Positions 9,942 to 17,495 of a DNA stretch of 64,000 bases are shown here, in pieces; position 1 is the stretch's first letter; each line of letters opens with the position of its first letter. A program made the position numbers and the translations under genes. The notes below the pieces were generated by a model. It was not told the origin of the DNA. It did not search any database and saw only the letters and a list, made by a program, of their open reading frames with translations. Source of the stretch: Rhizobium sp. CF080 (GTDB lineage: Bacteria > Pseudomonadota > Alphaproteobacteria > Rhizobiales > Rhizobiaceae); contig NZ_AKKC02000015.1 in NCBI RefSeq assembly GCF_000282095.2, forward strand, positions 248,001 through 312,000, read 5' to 3'.

Positions 9942-10484
9942 ATGCCTTCCATCCTCTTAACAGCGGTGCCGGGCATGACGACGATCACTCCTCCTCCTTC
10001 CCGCATCTACCTCCTACGGCATGCCAAGTCCGGCTGGGCGGAGCCCGGACAACACGATTTTGATCGTCCTCTCGACAACCAGGGTTTTGCGCAGGCCGAG
10101 ATCGTTGCCGACAAGGCGGCCGATCGCAGCTACCGGCCCGATATCCTGATCAGTTCCACCGCCATGCGGTGCCGCCAGACCGCCGAAGCCGTCCGCCGCG
10201 CGATCAGCGAGGAGATCGAGCCGGTGTTTGTCGATGAACTCTACAACGGCTCGCTCGGCACCTATCTCGCCATTCTCGCAGGCCAGCGGGACAGCAGCTC
10301 GGTCATGCTCGTCGGCCATAACCCGACCATGGAGGAAGTCCTGGAAGGGCTGATCGGCGCCGACCAGATGGTTGCGGCGGTTCCGGGCGGTTATCCCCCT
10401 GCCGGTCTTGCGGTGCTCGATTATCGCGGCTTTGTCGCGGGCTCGGATGCCGCCTGGGTGCTGACCGATTTCCTGACCGCCTGA
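9942..10484 (+). CDS. SixA-like histidine phosphatase family protein
   Basis: A 180-residue member of the histidine phosphatase (phosphoglycerate mutase-like) superfamily. The catalytic LLRHAKSGW is near residue 25 and the second histidine is in VGHNPTMEE near 126. The small all-in-one fold and the RHAKS variant resemble SixA, which dephosphorylates phosphohistidine on the ArcB HPt domain in E. coli. Whether it acts on HPt domains here is unknown, though an Hpt gene and cckA lie within 8 kb. The ATG has AAGG six nt upstream; a second ATG at 9975 is possible. It may be read with ycjX, 20 nt downstream. Confidence 0.8.
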   Translation: MPSILLTAVPGMTTITPPPSRIYLLRHAKSGWAEPGQHDFDRPLDNQGFAQAEIVADKAADRSYRPDILISSTAMRCRQTAEAVRRAISEEIEPVFVDELYNGSLGTYLAILAGQRDSSSVMLVGHNPTMEEVLEGLIGADQMVAAVPGGYPPAGLAVLDYRGFVAGSDAAWVLTDFLTA

Positions 10485-10504
10485 TCTCGATCCGGCAACG
10501 GCCG

Positions 10505-12031
10505 TTGCGGCCCCGCGCCCGCTTCCTATATAGGCGTAAACACTGGACCCGGAACGACGCCTTGCCGCCTTCGCTTACCAGCTTCTCGGATGACGCGCGC
10601 ATCGCGCTCGACAATCTCGCCGACCGCGCCTCGGGCCTCGTGCATCCGACGATCAGGCTCGGCGTGACCGGCCTGTCGCGGGCCGGCAAGACCGTGTTCA
10701 TCTCGTCGCTCGTCCACAATCTGCTGAACGGCGGGCGGCTGCCGCTCTTCGAAGCCATGCGCGCCGGCCGGATCTCGGCGGTACGGCTCGAACCGCAGCC
10801 GGACGACGCCATCCCGCGCTTCCAATACGAGGACCATATCCAGGCCCTGGTGCGCGACCGCATCTGGCCGGATTCGACCCGCGCCATCTCGGAGCTGCGG
10901 ATCACTCTCGACTACCAGAGTGCCAGCGGCTGGGGCCGGATGTTTTCGCGCGGCCGGCTTTCGATCGACATCGTCGATTATCCCGGCGAATGGCTTCTCG
11001 ACCTGCCACTGCTGGCGCAGGATTTTCGCACCTTCAGCGATAATACCGCAACCCTTGCCGGGACCGGCATCCGCGAGGAGCTGTCGAGGGAATGGTTGGC
11101 TCTCGCAAACGGCATAGATGCGGACGCCCCGGCCGACGAAATGACCGCCAGGCGGCTGTCGGAAGCCTTTGCGGGCTATCTCAAGGCCTGCAAGGCGGAC
11201 GAGCGATCGCTTTCGACCCTGCCGCCCGGCCGTTTCCTGATGCCCGGCGATCTCGAAGGCTCGCCGGCGCTCACTTTCGCGCCGCTGCCGAACATGCCCG
11301 AGACCCGGGCGCCGAAGGGCTCGCTGCGGGCGATGATGGAGCGCCGCTACGAGGCCTACAAGAACGTCGTGGTCAAACCGTTCTTCCGCGAGCATTTCGC
11401 CAGGCTCGACCGCCAGATCGTGCTGATCGACGCGCTGCAGGCGATCAACCGCGGGCCCGAAGCGGTGCAGGATCTGGAACGGGCGCTGACCGACGTGCTC
11501 GCCTGTTTCCGGCCCGGCCACAACAGCTTTTTTTCGTCCCTGATCGGTCGCCGGATTGACAAGGTTCTGGTTGCGGCCACCAAGGCGGACCACCTGCATC
11601 ACGAAAGTCATGACCGCCTGGAACGGCTCACGGGCCGGCTGGTCGACCGCGCCGTCCAGCGAATCGGCATGGCGGGCGCCGGCATCGAGGTGATGGCGAT
11701 CGCCTCGGTCCGCGCCACCCGCGAGGCGACCGTCAAGGAAGACAATCACCTCCTGCCGGTCATCGTCGGCACGCCTATTTCAGGCGAGATGATCAATGGC
11801 GAGCGCTTCGACGGGCTTAAGAAAACTGCTATATTTCCCGGTGACTTGCCGGAAGATCCTGAAGCATTCTTTCAAAGACTCGATTCGGCCGGTGCGGAGC
11901 TTCCCGAGATCAATGTGGTGCGCTTCCGCCCGCCGGCGCTCGAGGAGGCGAATGGCGGCTTGAAGCTCTCGGTGCCGCATATCCGGCTCGACCGCGCCAT
12001 GCAGTTCCTGTTCGGAGACCGACTCGCATGA
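10505..12031 (+). CDS. ycjX: YcjX family GTPase-like protein
   Basis: A protein of the YcjX/DUF463 family, P-loop NTPases with a stress-related but unclear role, almost always paired with ycjF. Walker A GLSRAGKT is near residue 58 and SIDIVDYPGEWLLDLPLL near 155 is the Walker B/switch region. VAATKADHLHHE near 357 supplies the base-recognition TKAD. Length of 508 residues is slightly above the family norm, and the first 19 residues look non-conserved. A TTG at 10562 giving MPPSLTSFSDDAR is a credible alternative start. It overlaps the next gene by 4 nt (ATGA), implying translational coupling. Confidence 0.9.
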   Translation: MRPRARFLYRRKHWTRNDALPPSLTSFSDDARIALDNLADRASGLVHPTIRLGVTGLSRAGKTVFISSLVHNLLNGGRLPLFEAMRAGRISAVRLEPQPDDAIPRFQYEDHIQALVRDRIWPDSTRAISELRITLDYQSASGWGRMFSRGRLSIDIVDYPGEWLLDLPLLAQDFRTFSDNTATLAGTGIREELSREWLALANGIDADAPADEMTARRLSEAFAGYLKACKADERSLSTLPPGRFLMPGDLEGSPALTFAPLPNMPETRAPKGSLRAMMERRYEAYKNVVVKPFFREHFARLDRQIVLIDALQAINRGPEAVQDLERALTDVLACFRPGHNSFFSSLIGRRIDKVLVAATKADHLHHESHDRLERLTGRLVDRAVQRIGMAGAGIEVMAIASVRATREATVKEDNHLLPVIVGTPISGEMINGERFDGLKKTAIFPGDLPEDPEAFFQRLDSAGAELPEINVVRFRPPALEEANGGLKLSVPHIRLDRAMQFLFGDRLA

Positions 12032-13107
12032 GACCGCCCGAAACACCCCAGAACGGCAAGCGCCGCCCGGCCTCTTTCTCGGTCGAAGACGAGAGCGTGT
12101 CCGCAAACCAGACCCTGCCCGTCCCTCGCCGCAGCCCGCGCAGCTTCGAGGATGGCGTCGTGGTAACGCCCGACGAACAGGATCCGTTCGTGACTCCGCC
12201 TGAACTGGCCGCAGAGGCGATCCCGGTCGCCGAACCTCGGTCGCGCAAGAAATTCTCGTTCGTCAATCTGGCGGCGGCCGCCTTCGGGACCTTCCTGTCG
12301 CTCGCCTTCGGGCTCTGGGCCGATAGCGTCATCCGCGATCTGTTCACCCGTGCCGACTGGCTGGGATACGCGGCACTCACCGCGCTTGCCATCGGACTCG
12401 TTGCCGTCGCCGTGATTGTCGGCCGTGAGATTTTTGGCATGATGCGGCTTTCCGCCGTCCAGACCCTGAAAGCCCAGGCGGAAGAGGCGGCTCTTTCCCC
12501 TCGCCCGATCGCTGCACGCGCAGTTGTCGTGACACTCACCAAGATCCTCACTCACCGGGCGGAGACTGCAAGGGGTCGCGCGAACCTCGATGCCACGAAG
12601 GACGAGATCATCGACGGGCCGCAGCTTATCGAGCTCGCCGAGCGGGAGCTTCTGGCGCCGCTCGACCGCAAGGCCCGTGCGCTCATCCTCGGATCGTCCA
12701 AACGGGTCTCGATCGTCACAGCCGTCAGCCCGCGTGCCATTGTCGACCTTGCCTATGTGCTCTTCGAAGTGACGCGGCTGATCCGCGCCATGGCCGAACT
12801 CTATGGCGGTCGGCCAGGAACGCTCGGACTGTTGCGGCTGATGCGGGACGTGATCGCCCATCTTGCCGTCACCGGCTCGATCGCGGTCGGCGACGGTGTT
12901 GCGCAACAGGTCCTCGGACATGGCCTTGCCTCGAAACTGTCGAAGCGGCTGGGCGAAGGCGTGATCAACGGCCTGCTGACCGCGCGAATCGGCATCGCTG
13001 CCATGGACCTCTGCCGACCGCTGCCCTTCCGTGTTGTAAAAAGGCCGGGAATCGGCGATTTCATTTCGGATATTGCGACCGTCGGTGGGCGGAAAGATGA
13101 ACAATAG
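12028..13107 (+). CDS. YcjF/TIGR01620 family inner membrane protein
   Basis: A 359-residue membrane protein of the TIGR01620 (YcjF, DUF697) family, the standing partner of YcjX. The N-terminal 75 residues are polar and probably cytoplasmic. Two membrane helices follow at about 77-98 (VNLAAAAFGTFLSLAFGLW) and 113-135. A C-terminal DUF697-type region has further hydrophobic segments around 270-310 (LLRLMRDVIAHLAVTGSIAVG). The start codon overlaps the ycjX stop. The function is unknown; the constant pairing suggests YcjX acts at the membrane through this protein. Confidence 0.85.
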   Translation: MRPPETPQNGKRRPASFSVEDESVSANQTLPVPRRSPRSFEDGVVVTPDEQDPFVTPPELAAEAIPVAEPRSRKKFSFVNLAAAAFGTFLSLAFGLWADSVIRDLFTRADWLGYAALTALAIGLVAVAVIVGREIFGMMRLSAVQTLKAQAEEAALSPRPIAARAVVVTLTKILTHRAETARGRANLDATKDEIIDGPQLIELAERELLAPLDRKARALILGSSKRVSIVTAVSPRAIVDLAYVLFEVTRLIRAMAELYGGRPGTLGLLRLMRDVIAHLAVTGSIAVGDGVAQQVLGHGLASKLSKRLGEGVINGLLTARIGIAAMDLCRPLPFRVVKRPGIGDFISDIATVGGRKDEQ

Positions 13108-13149
13108 AGTGGTTGACCATCGCCCAAATCCGGCCATCGTCACCAGTCG

Positions 13150-13157
13150 TTAACCAT
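13150..13157 (+). promoter_or_regulatory. CtrA half-site-like motif (TTAACCAT)
   Basis: An exact TTAACCAT lies 53 nt before the start of the secreted protein gene at 13210. This octamer is a known CtrA half-site in Caulobacter. One 8-mer in a 64-kb window has limited weight, but it sits in a gap of 102 nt at promoter distance. Confidence 0.3.
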
Positions 13158-13209
13158 TCCCACCTAAATTACGGGACACTCAAAGTTGCTGCTCGTCAGG
13201 GGAAAGTTC

Positions 13210-13764
13210 ATGTATTCGCGCTTCTTTTCGCTTCTCGGCGGGTTCGCCGTTCTGACAGTCGCGGCGACCTCCGCCGTGGCGCCGCAGGCTGAAGCCGCTC
13301 CACGCGACAAGGCTTTCTTCCAGTCGGTCGCGGGCATCTGGAAAGGCCCTGGCGAAATCGTCGCCGGCAAATACAAGGGCACGAAATTCAGCTGCAACCT
13401 GACCGGCGCCGCCGTTCCGGACAGCAATGTCGGCATCAAGCTCGACGGAACCTGCCGGGTCGGCGTGTTCCAGCAGCCGATGTCGGCCACGATCACCCAG
13501 AGCGGCCGCGGTTATACCGGCAAGTTCCTGGACGGCGCCGAGGGCAAGGGTCTCGACATCATTTCCGGCTCGGTCAGCGGCGACAAGGTCGTCATGGGCA
13601 TCAACCGCAACCAGCTCAACGGCGCGATGGTCGCGAGCCTGCGCGGCGAGAACAAGATGAACATCACCATCTCGATCAAGGTCGAGGACCAGATGGTTCC
13701 GGTGATCGGCCTCAGCCTCGACCGCGACATGGATTCGATCGCCGTCGGCTCGATCCAACAATAA
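13210..13764 (+). CDS. Secreted protein of unknown function
   Basis: A 184-residue protein starting MYSRFFSLLGG, with a clear signal peptide and likely cleavage after QAEAA or nearby (about residues 29-31). The chosen ATG at 13210 has AGGGGAAAGTTC upstream; the frame opens eight codons earlier without a good site. The mature part (FFQSVAGIWKGPGEIVAGKYKGTKFSCNLTG onward, in pieces) reads as a beta-rich single domain, with two cysteines (in SCNLTG and TCRVG) that could form a disulfide. I do not recognise a named family. It ends against folK, which is transcribed toward it. Confidence 0.75.
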   Translation: MYSRFFSLLGGFAVLTVAATSAVAPQAEAAPRDKAFFQSVAGIWKGPGEIVAGKYKGTKFSCNLTGAAVPDSNVGIKLDGTCRVGVFQQPMSATITQSGRGYTGKFLDGAEGKGLDIISGSVSGDKVVMGINRNQLNGAMVASLRGENKMNITISIKVEDQMVPVIGLSLDRDMDSIAVGSIQQ

Positions 13765-13771
13765 GACACCA

Positions 13772-13790
13772 AGGGCGCCTCAGGCGCCCT
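13772..13790. terminator. GC-rich hairpin between converging genes
   Basis: AGGGCGCC and GGCGCCCT, 8 bp, with a three-base loop that is the folK stop codon (TCA on the plus strand). No T run follows on either strand, so it may work as a weak terminator or as a 3-prime end stabiliser for the secreted protein mRNA and for folK. Confidence 0.45.
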
Positions 13791-14307
13791 GCCACCAGTC
13801 CCGGCTGTCGCGCGCGACCTTGATGCCGGCAATATCGGCTCCACCAAGCCAGTCGCGCACTTTCCTTCCCTTCACAAGAAGATCCGGGGCGATGTCGGCA
13901 AGCGGCATCATCACGAAGCCGCGGTCGGTCATGCGCGGATGCGGCACTTCCAGTTTTTCGCTTCTCTGCTCGCGGGTGCCATAGGTCAGGATATCGATGT
14001 CAATAGTGCGCGGTCCCCAGCGCTCCAGGCGGATACGCTTCATGCCGCGCTCGATCGACAGGCACACGTCCAGCAGGTCCTCGGGCTCCAGCGAAGTTTC
14101 CACCAGGACGCAGCAATTGTAGAAGTCGGCCTGGTCGGTCTTTCCCCAGGGCGGCGTCGAGTACAGTTTCGAGACGGCAACAACCCGGCAATCCTCGCGC
14201 GCATCGAGCTGCCTGAGGGCCTCGGCCATGGACGACGGCGGATCCCCGATATTGCCGCCAAGACCGAGCGCCGCGACCTCCCACGTCTTTTCAGGCGAAA
14301 TGTTCAA
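13780..14307 (-). CDS. folK: 6-hydroxymethyl-7,8-dihydropterin pyrophosphokinase
   Basis: FolK transfers pyrophosphate from ATP to hydroxymethyldihydropterin in folate synthesis. The family segments are visible: LGLGGNIGDP at the start, YSTPPWGKTDQADFYNCC near residue 55, and ERWGPRTIDIDILTYG near 95. PHPRMTDRGFVMMPLADIAPDL follows. The frame is open from an ATG at 14322, but GGAGG sits only inside that extension. A TTG at 14305-14307 lies exactly 6 nt after GGAGG and gives 175 residues starting MNISPEKTWEV, so I prefer it. The start overlaps the end of folB, indicating translational coupling in the folP-folB-folK operon. Confidence 0.93.
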   Translation of the reverse strand: MNISPEKTWEVAALGLGGNIGDPPSSMAEALRQLDAREDCRVVAVSKLYSTPPWGKTDQADFYNCCVLVETSLEPEDLLDVCLSIERGMKRIRLERWGPRTIDIDILTYGTREQRSEKLEVPHPRMTDRGFVMMPLADIAPDLLVKGRKVRDWLGGADIAGIKVARDSRDWWQGA

Positions 14308-14659
14308 CACGCACCTCCGCATAGTCCAGGATGCCGGGGATCGGCACGCTCGGCTTGCGCACGGCGATCTCCACCCGGCGGATCTGCGGGGTCCAGGCGC
14401 AGAGCGCCTTGGCGATATCCTTGGCGAGAGTCTCGATGAGGTTGCGGCGGTGTTCGGTCACGACCTTCTCGACGATCTCGTAGGCGATACCGTAGTGGAC
14501 CGTACTTGCGACGTCGTCGTTTTCAAGCGCCTCGTCCGCCTCCACGTCCATGGTGACGTCAATGAAGAAACGCTGGCCGAGCGTGGCCTCCTGCTCGAAG
14601 GCGCCGTGCTTGGCGTAGAATGCACAGTTCTTCAGCGTGATCGTGTAGGTCGCCATCAA
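14291..14659 (-). CDS. folB: Dihydroneopterin aldolase
   Basis: FolB converts dihydroneopterin to 6-hydroxymethyldihydropterin and glycolaldehyde. At 122 residues it has the usual size. The opening MATYTITLKNCAFYAKHGAFEQEATLGQRF contains the active-site segments KNCAFYAKHGAFEQE and GQRFFIDV. The catalytic lysine region is in the C-terminal RKPSVPIPG. The start overlaps the folP stop by 4 nt (ATGA), and its end overlaps folK, so the three genes form one translationally coupled unit. Confidence 0.95.
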   Translation of the reverse strand: MMATYTITLKNCAFYAKHGAFEQEATLGQRFFIDVTMDVEADEALENDDVASTVHYGIAYEIVEKVVTEHRRNLIETLAKDIAKALCAWTPQIRRVEIAVRKPSVPIPGILDYAEVRVEHFA

Positions 14660-15531
14660 AGGCCCTCTCTTTCCTCATGAGCGGAGGCAGCCGCAAGAAC
14701 CGCGTCGGCCATCGCCAGCGCATCGCGGTTGGCTGCGACATTGTGGACGCGGAAGATCGAAGCGCCCGCAAGGCGCAGGATCGCCGTGGTCGCAGCCGTG
14801 CCGACGTCGCGCTCGTCCGCCTTTTCGCGGCCTGTGACAGCGCCGATGAAGCGTTTTCGCGAGGTGCCGGCGAGCAGCGGAAAGCCGAGCCGGTGCAGTT
14901 CGGCGAACCGCGCCATCAGTTCCATGTCGTCGTCACGGTCCTTGGCAAAGCCGAAACCCGGATCGAGCACGATCGCGTCTTCGGGAATACCGGCTGCGCC
15001 GGCGATCTCGAGCGACTGCTGCAGGAAGAATTCCTGGTCGGCGATCCGATCGGCACGTTTTTGCTGCTCGCGGCCTCGGCCGGTATGCATGATGCAGACC
15101 CCGGCTGACGTCTGAGCCGCAACGGTCGCGATCTCCGGCTCACGCTGCAGGCCGTGGACGTCGTTGATGATATGAGCACCCGCCGCCATCGCCAGACGCG
15201 CGGTTTCCGCCCGATAAGTATCGATCGAGATCAACGCATCCGTCTCGGCAGCGAGTTTTTCGATCACCGTCAGGACGCGGTCCTGCTCTTCCGCCGCTGT
15301 CACCTCGGCGGCACCCGGCCTCGTCGATTCGCCGCCGATATCGAGGATGCCGGCGCCGTCGCGGACGCAGGAAACGGCGTGAGCCACCGCCGCATCGACG
15401 TTTCCGTATTTTCCGCCGTCGGAAAAGGAATCGGGCGTGATGTTGATGATCGCCATAATCTGGCCTTGCCGGCCGAGTTCAAGGACACGGCCGCGCCCGA
15501 CACGCCAGATGCTGTTGCGCTGCGATATCAC
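14656..15531 (-). CDS. folP: Dihydropteroate synthase
   Basis: FolP joins hydroxymethyldihydropterin pyrophosphate with p-aminobenzoate and is the sulfonamide target. The family signatures are MAIINITPDSFSDGG, GGESTRPGA, and DPGFGFAKDRDDDMELM, with GTSRKRFIG near the C-terminus. The frame is open to 15732, but the extension is unlike the family. A GTG at 15529-15531 gives 291 residues, close to the usual 280, though no strong ribosome binding site precedes it, so the start is uncertain. It is first in the folP-folB-folK operon and is divergent from the DUF922 gene. Confidence 0.94.
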   Translation of the reverse strand: MISQRNSIWRVGRGRVLELGRQGQIMAIINITPDSFSDGGKYGNVDAAVAHAVSCVRDGAGILDIGGESTRPGAAEVTAAEEQDRVLTVIEKLAAETDALISIDTYRAETARLAMAAGAHIINDVHGLQREPEIATVAAQTSAGVCIMHTGRGREQQKRADRIADQEFFLQQSLEIAGAAGIPEDAIVLDPGFGFAKDRDDDMELMARFAELHRLGFPLLAGTSRKRFIGAVTGREKADERDVGTAATTAILRLAGASIFRVHNVAANRDALAMADAVLAAASAHEEREGL

Positions 15532-15637
15532 TGGCTGGCCGTCTGTCGAAGGGTAACGCAAAATTTGATGCCTTTGTGTTGCGCTCAGGCTGGCTATGCC
15601 CCAAGGTCCCCATAAGTTCAACGTCGCAGGCCATAGA

Positions 15638-16258
15638 ATGTTCTCCATGCGCAGAGTCCGCCGGCTTTTCGGTGCCATTCTTCTCCTCTGCGTGATCCCT
15701 GCGACGGCCATTGCAGAGCCGATCATCAACAAGACCTATTCCTATTTCCGGATCGGCGGCCGCACGGCCGAGGATCTCGACAAGGAGCTGGAGAACCGCG
15801 GCCCCCTCACCCGCGCAACCGGCCATCGGCATCCGGGCGCCACCGAAATCAAGTTCGGCGGCGATGTCACCTATGTGGAAAGCGGCGGCCGCTGTTCGGT
15901 CGGCGGGGCGCGGGTAACGCTTCGCACCCACCTCATCCTGCCCCGCTGGGGCAATCGCAGCCGCGCCGCGACCGATCTCGGCTTCATCTGGGATACGCTG
16001 TCGAAGGATATCAAGCGTCACGAGGAGCGGCATGCGGAAATTGCCCGCACCAATGCCCGCCAACTCGAACGGGAACTGCTCGCGCTCGCCCCCAACAAGA
16101 CCTGCGATGCGCTGGAACGGCAGGTGGCGGAGACGACCCGCCGGGTTCTCGAAGCGCATGACCGGGAGCAGCTCCGATTCGACCAGATCGAGGCGGCCAA
16201 TTTCGACGCGCGGATGATGCGGCTCTTGCAGTATCGCATGAAACGATCCGGCTATTGA
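15638..16258 (+). CDS. DUF922 family putative secreted zinc protease
   Basis: A protein of about 206 residues with a signal peptide (RRLFGAILLLCVIPATAIA) and a mature domain typical of DUF922 (KTYSYFRIGGRTAEDL at its start). It carries KRHEERHAEIA near residue 127, an HExxH zinc motif, and two cysteines. DUF922 proteins are predicted periplasmic Zn-dependent proteases of unknown substrate. The open frame begins at 15596; the ATG at 15638 or the one at 15647 gives a normal signal peptide. It is divergent from folP and is followed by a structured intergenic region. Confidence 0.8.
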   Translation: MFSMRRVRRLFGAILLLCVIPATAIAEPIINKTYSYFRIGGRTAEDLDKELENRGPLTRATGHRHPGATEIKFGGDVTYVESGGRCSVGGARVTLRTHLILPRWGNRSRAATDLGFIWDTLSKDIKRHEERHAEIARTNARQLERELLALAPNKTCDALERQVAETTRRVLEAHDREQLRFDQIEAANFDARMMRLLQYRMKRSGY

Positions 16259-16322
16259 TCCCGCTTTTTCGTGAATCAGCCCGGCCAACCGCCACGAAGC
16301 TTTCGCGGAACTTGCGTCATCC

Positions 16323-16337
16323 CCCGTCAATGACGGG
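16323..16337. repeat. Short perfect inverted repeat after the DUF922 gene
   Basis: CCCGTCA, one base, TGACGGG: a perfect 7-bp palindrome about 65 nt past the stop codon. No T run follows on the plus strand. It could be a weak transcription end or a protein-binding palindrome near the promoter of the small-RNA candidate that follows. Confidence 0.4.
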
Positions 16338-16389
16338 TGATTTATGGTGATGGTCTAAAATACGAATCCCGGATATAACCTAAGACATA

Positions 16390-16628
16390 GCTTACCTACC
16401 GACGCTTCGAAAACCGAAGCAGATGAGGTAGATAGCCGCAGGATTAGCGTACCTTTCCGGTTTTCGGACCGATGTGTCGGACGCGGTTGTTTCAGGTGTT
16501 CCTGAGTTTTGGTTCCAGTGTTGAGTTCTCCTGGCGCGTCTTCAAGCCGCAGGTGTTTCCTCCCTCCCCTGCTGGTGATGCGCCCGCCTTGCCTCGCTTG
16601 CCGCTTTTGCGGAGCGAGGCTTTTTTTT
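16390..16628 (+). ncRNA. Candidate small RNA with exposed pyrimidine (anti-SD-like) loop
   Basis: A 400-nt gap without a credible gene holds a chain of hairpins. Hairpin 1 (16396-16431) has outer arms CTACC/GGTAG and inner arms GCTTCG/CGAAGC. Hairpin 2 (16492-16505) is TCAGG/CCTGA with loop TGTT. Hairpin 3 (16533-16584) has outer arms GGCGC/GCGCC and inner arms GCAGG/CCTGC, and its 14-nt loop presents CCTCCCTCC, complementary to Shine-Dalgarno sequences. The chain ends in an intrinsic terminator with eight T. Trans-acting rhizobial sRNAs often carry such loops. The 5-prime end is not determined; several RNAs of different length are possible. I could not match it to a named family by eye. Confidence 0.6.
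16591..16628 (+). terminator. Strong Rho-independent terminator
   Basis: GCCTCGCT-TG-CCGC, loop TTTT, GCGG-AGCGAGGC: 12 paired bases with a two-base bulge, followed directly by eight T on the plus strand. It cannot serve ferredoxin, which is on the other strand. It lies over 300 nt past the DUF922 stop, so it most likely ends a separate transcript in the intergenic region. Confidence 0.9.
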
Positions 16629-16663
16629 GCCCGGAAATCGGGAATGTGACGATCAGGCGGCGA

Positions 16664-16984
16664 TCAGGCCTGGCGCTCGGGCACGTTGACCACGAGCCCG
16701 TCGAGATCCGCCTTCACCTTGATCTGACAGGAAAGGCGCGAGGTCGGCTTCACCTCGAAGGCGAAGTCGAGCATGTCTTCTTCCATGGGCGCCGGTGGGC
16801 CGACTTTCTCGGTCCAGGCCTCGTCGACATAGACATGACAGGTGGCACAGGCGCAGGCGCCGCCGCATTCGGCCTCGATGCCCGGGACGGAATTGCGAAC
16901 CGCATTCTCCATAACGGTGGAGCCTGGCTCGGCTTCGATATCGAAGCGTGTTCCGTCGAAGGCAACGATGGTCAGTTTCGTCAT
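16664..16984 (-). CDS. 2Fe-2S ferredoxin
   Basis: A 106-residue adrenodoxin-type [2Fe-2S] ferredoxin, an electron carrier for iron-sulfur assembly or monooxygenases. The ligand pattern C-x5-C-x2-C is at Cys40, Cys46 and Cys49 (ECGGACACATCHVYVDE) with the fourth ligand Cys86 in SRLSCQI. MLDFAFEVKPTSRLSCQI is typical of the bacterial FdxB-like group. No isc genes are in the window, so its partner is unknown. Its minus-strand transcript runs toward the sRNA candidate; only 35 nt separate its stop from that RNA's terminator. Confidence 0.9.
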   Translation of the reverse strand: MTKLTIVAFDGTRFDIEAEPGSTVMENAVRNSVPGIEAECGGACACATCHVYVDEAWTEKVGPPAPMEEDMLDFAFEVKPTSRLSCQIKVKADLDGLVVNVPERQA

Positions 16985-17126
16985 GATAGGGAAATCCGGG
17001 ATGTTGAAGGGTCAGGGCACACTATTTCAGCGCGCTGTCTTCCAATAAAACCCCGGCACAGTCAACATTTTCAGGCGCCGCCGGCTGTTCCATCGGCGCC
17101 GCGGCGAGTTGATTCGCCGAATCGCT

Positions 17127-17495
17127 TCAGCGGCAGAGCTTGTTGATGAAGTTCTCGGCTTCGACGACAGCGGCCGCCACCGCGGCCCGCAGCGAGGCGT
17201 CGTTGCCGTTGTCCTCAACGCGCTCGGCAGCAGCCGAAACCTTGAAAGCGCCGACCGCACCCGCTGCACCCTTGAGGCGGTGCGCGGCGGCGACGACGTG
17301 GGCACTATCGGCACTCGCCATGTCGTGGAGCGCGCGGCGCGCCTGGCGGGCGAACATCTGAAGCACTTCGACTTCCAGGTTCTTGTCACCCATGGTCTGG
17401 GTCGCGAGATGGACGAGATCGATCGGGCGGGACTGCGAAGGGCAAGCGCCCCGCAGCGTTTCTGGGGCTTCGAACGCGATACTGACGGCTGCCAT
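17127..17495 (-). CDS. Orphan Hpt (histidine phosphotransfer) domain protein
   Basis: A small single-domain Hpt protein of about 122 residues. The phospho-acceptor histidine lies in AAHRLKGAAGAVGA in the C-terminal half, the classic HRLKG(A/S) helix, and the rest is predicted helical (VEVLQMFARQARRAL, SLRAAVAAAVVEAENFINKL). It should shuttle phosphate between a hybrid kinase and response regulators. The frame opens at 17582, but the extension looks non-coding. The ATG at 17495 has AGG nine nt upstream, with another ATG at 17501. It is divergently arranged with the growth-pole protein gene. It is not ChpT, which is larger and kinase-like. Confidence 0.82.
   Translation of the reverse strand: MAAVSIAFEAPETLRGACPSQSRPIDLVHLATQTMGDKNLEVEVLQMFARQARRALHDMASADSAHVVAAAHRLKGAAGAVGAFKVSAAAERVEDNGNDASLRAAVAAAVVEAENFINKLCR

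Noticed and set aside
10526..11749. A 407-codon open frame opposite ycjX
   Set aside because: It is an antisense shadow; ycjX has the P-loop and couples to its partner gene.
16390..16628. 6S RNA, SRP RNA or tmRNA as the identity of the small-RNA candidate
   Set aside because: There is no long single hairpin with a central bubble, no SRP tetraloop domain, and no tRNA-like ends or tag-coding segment.
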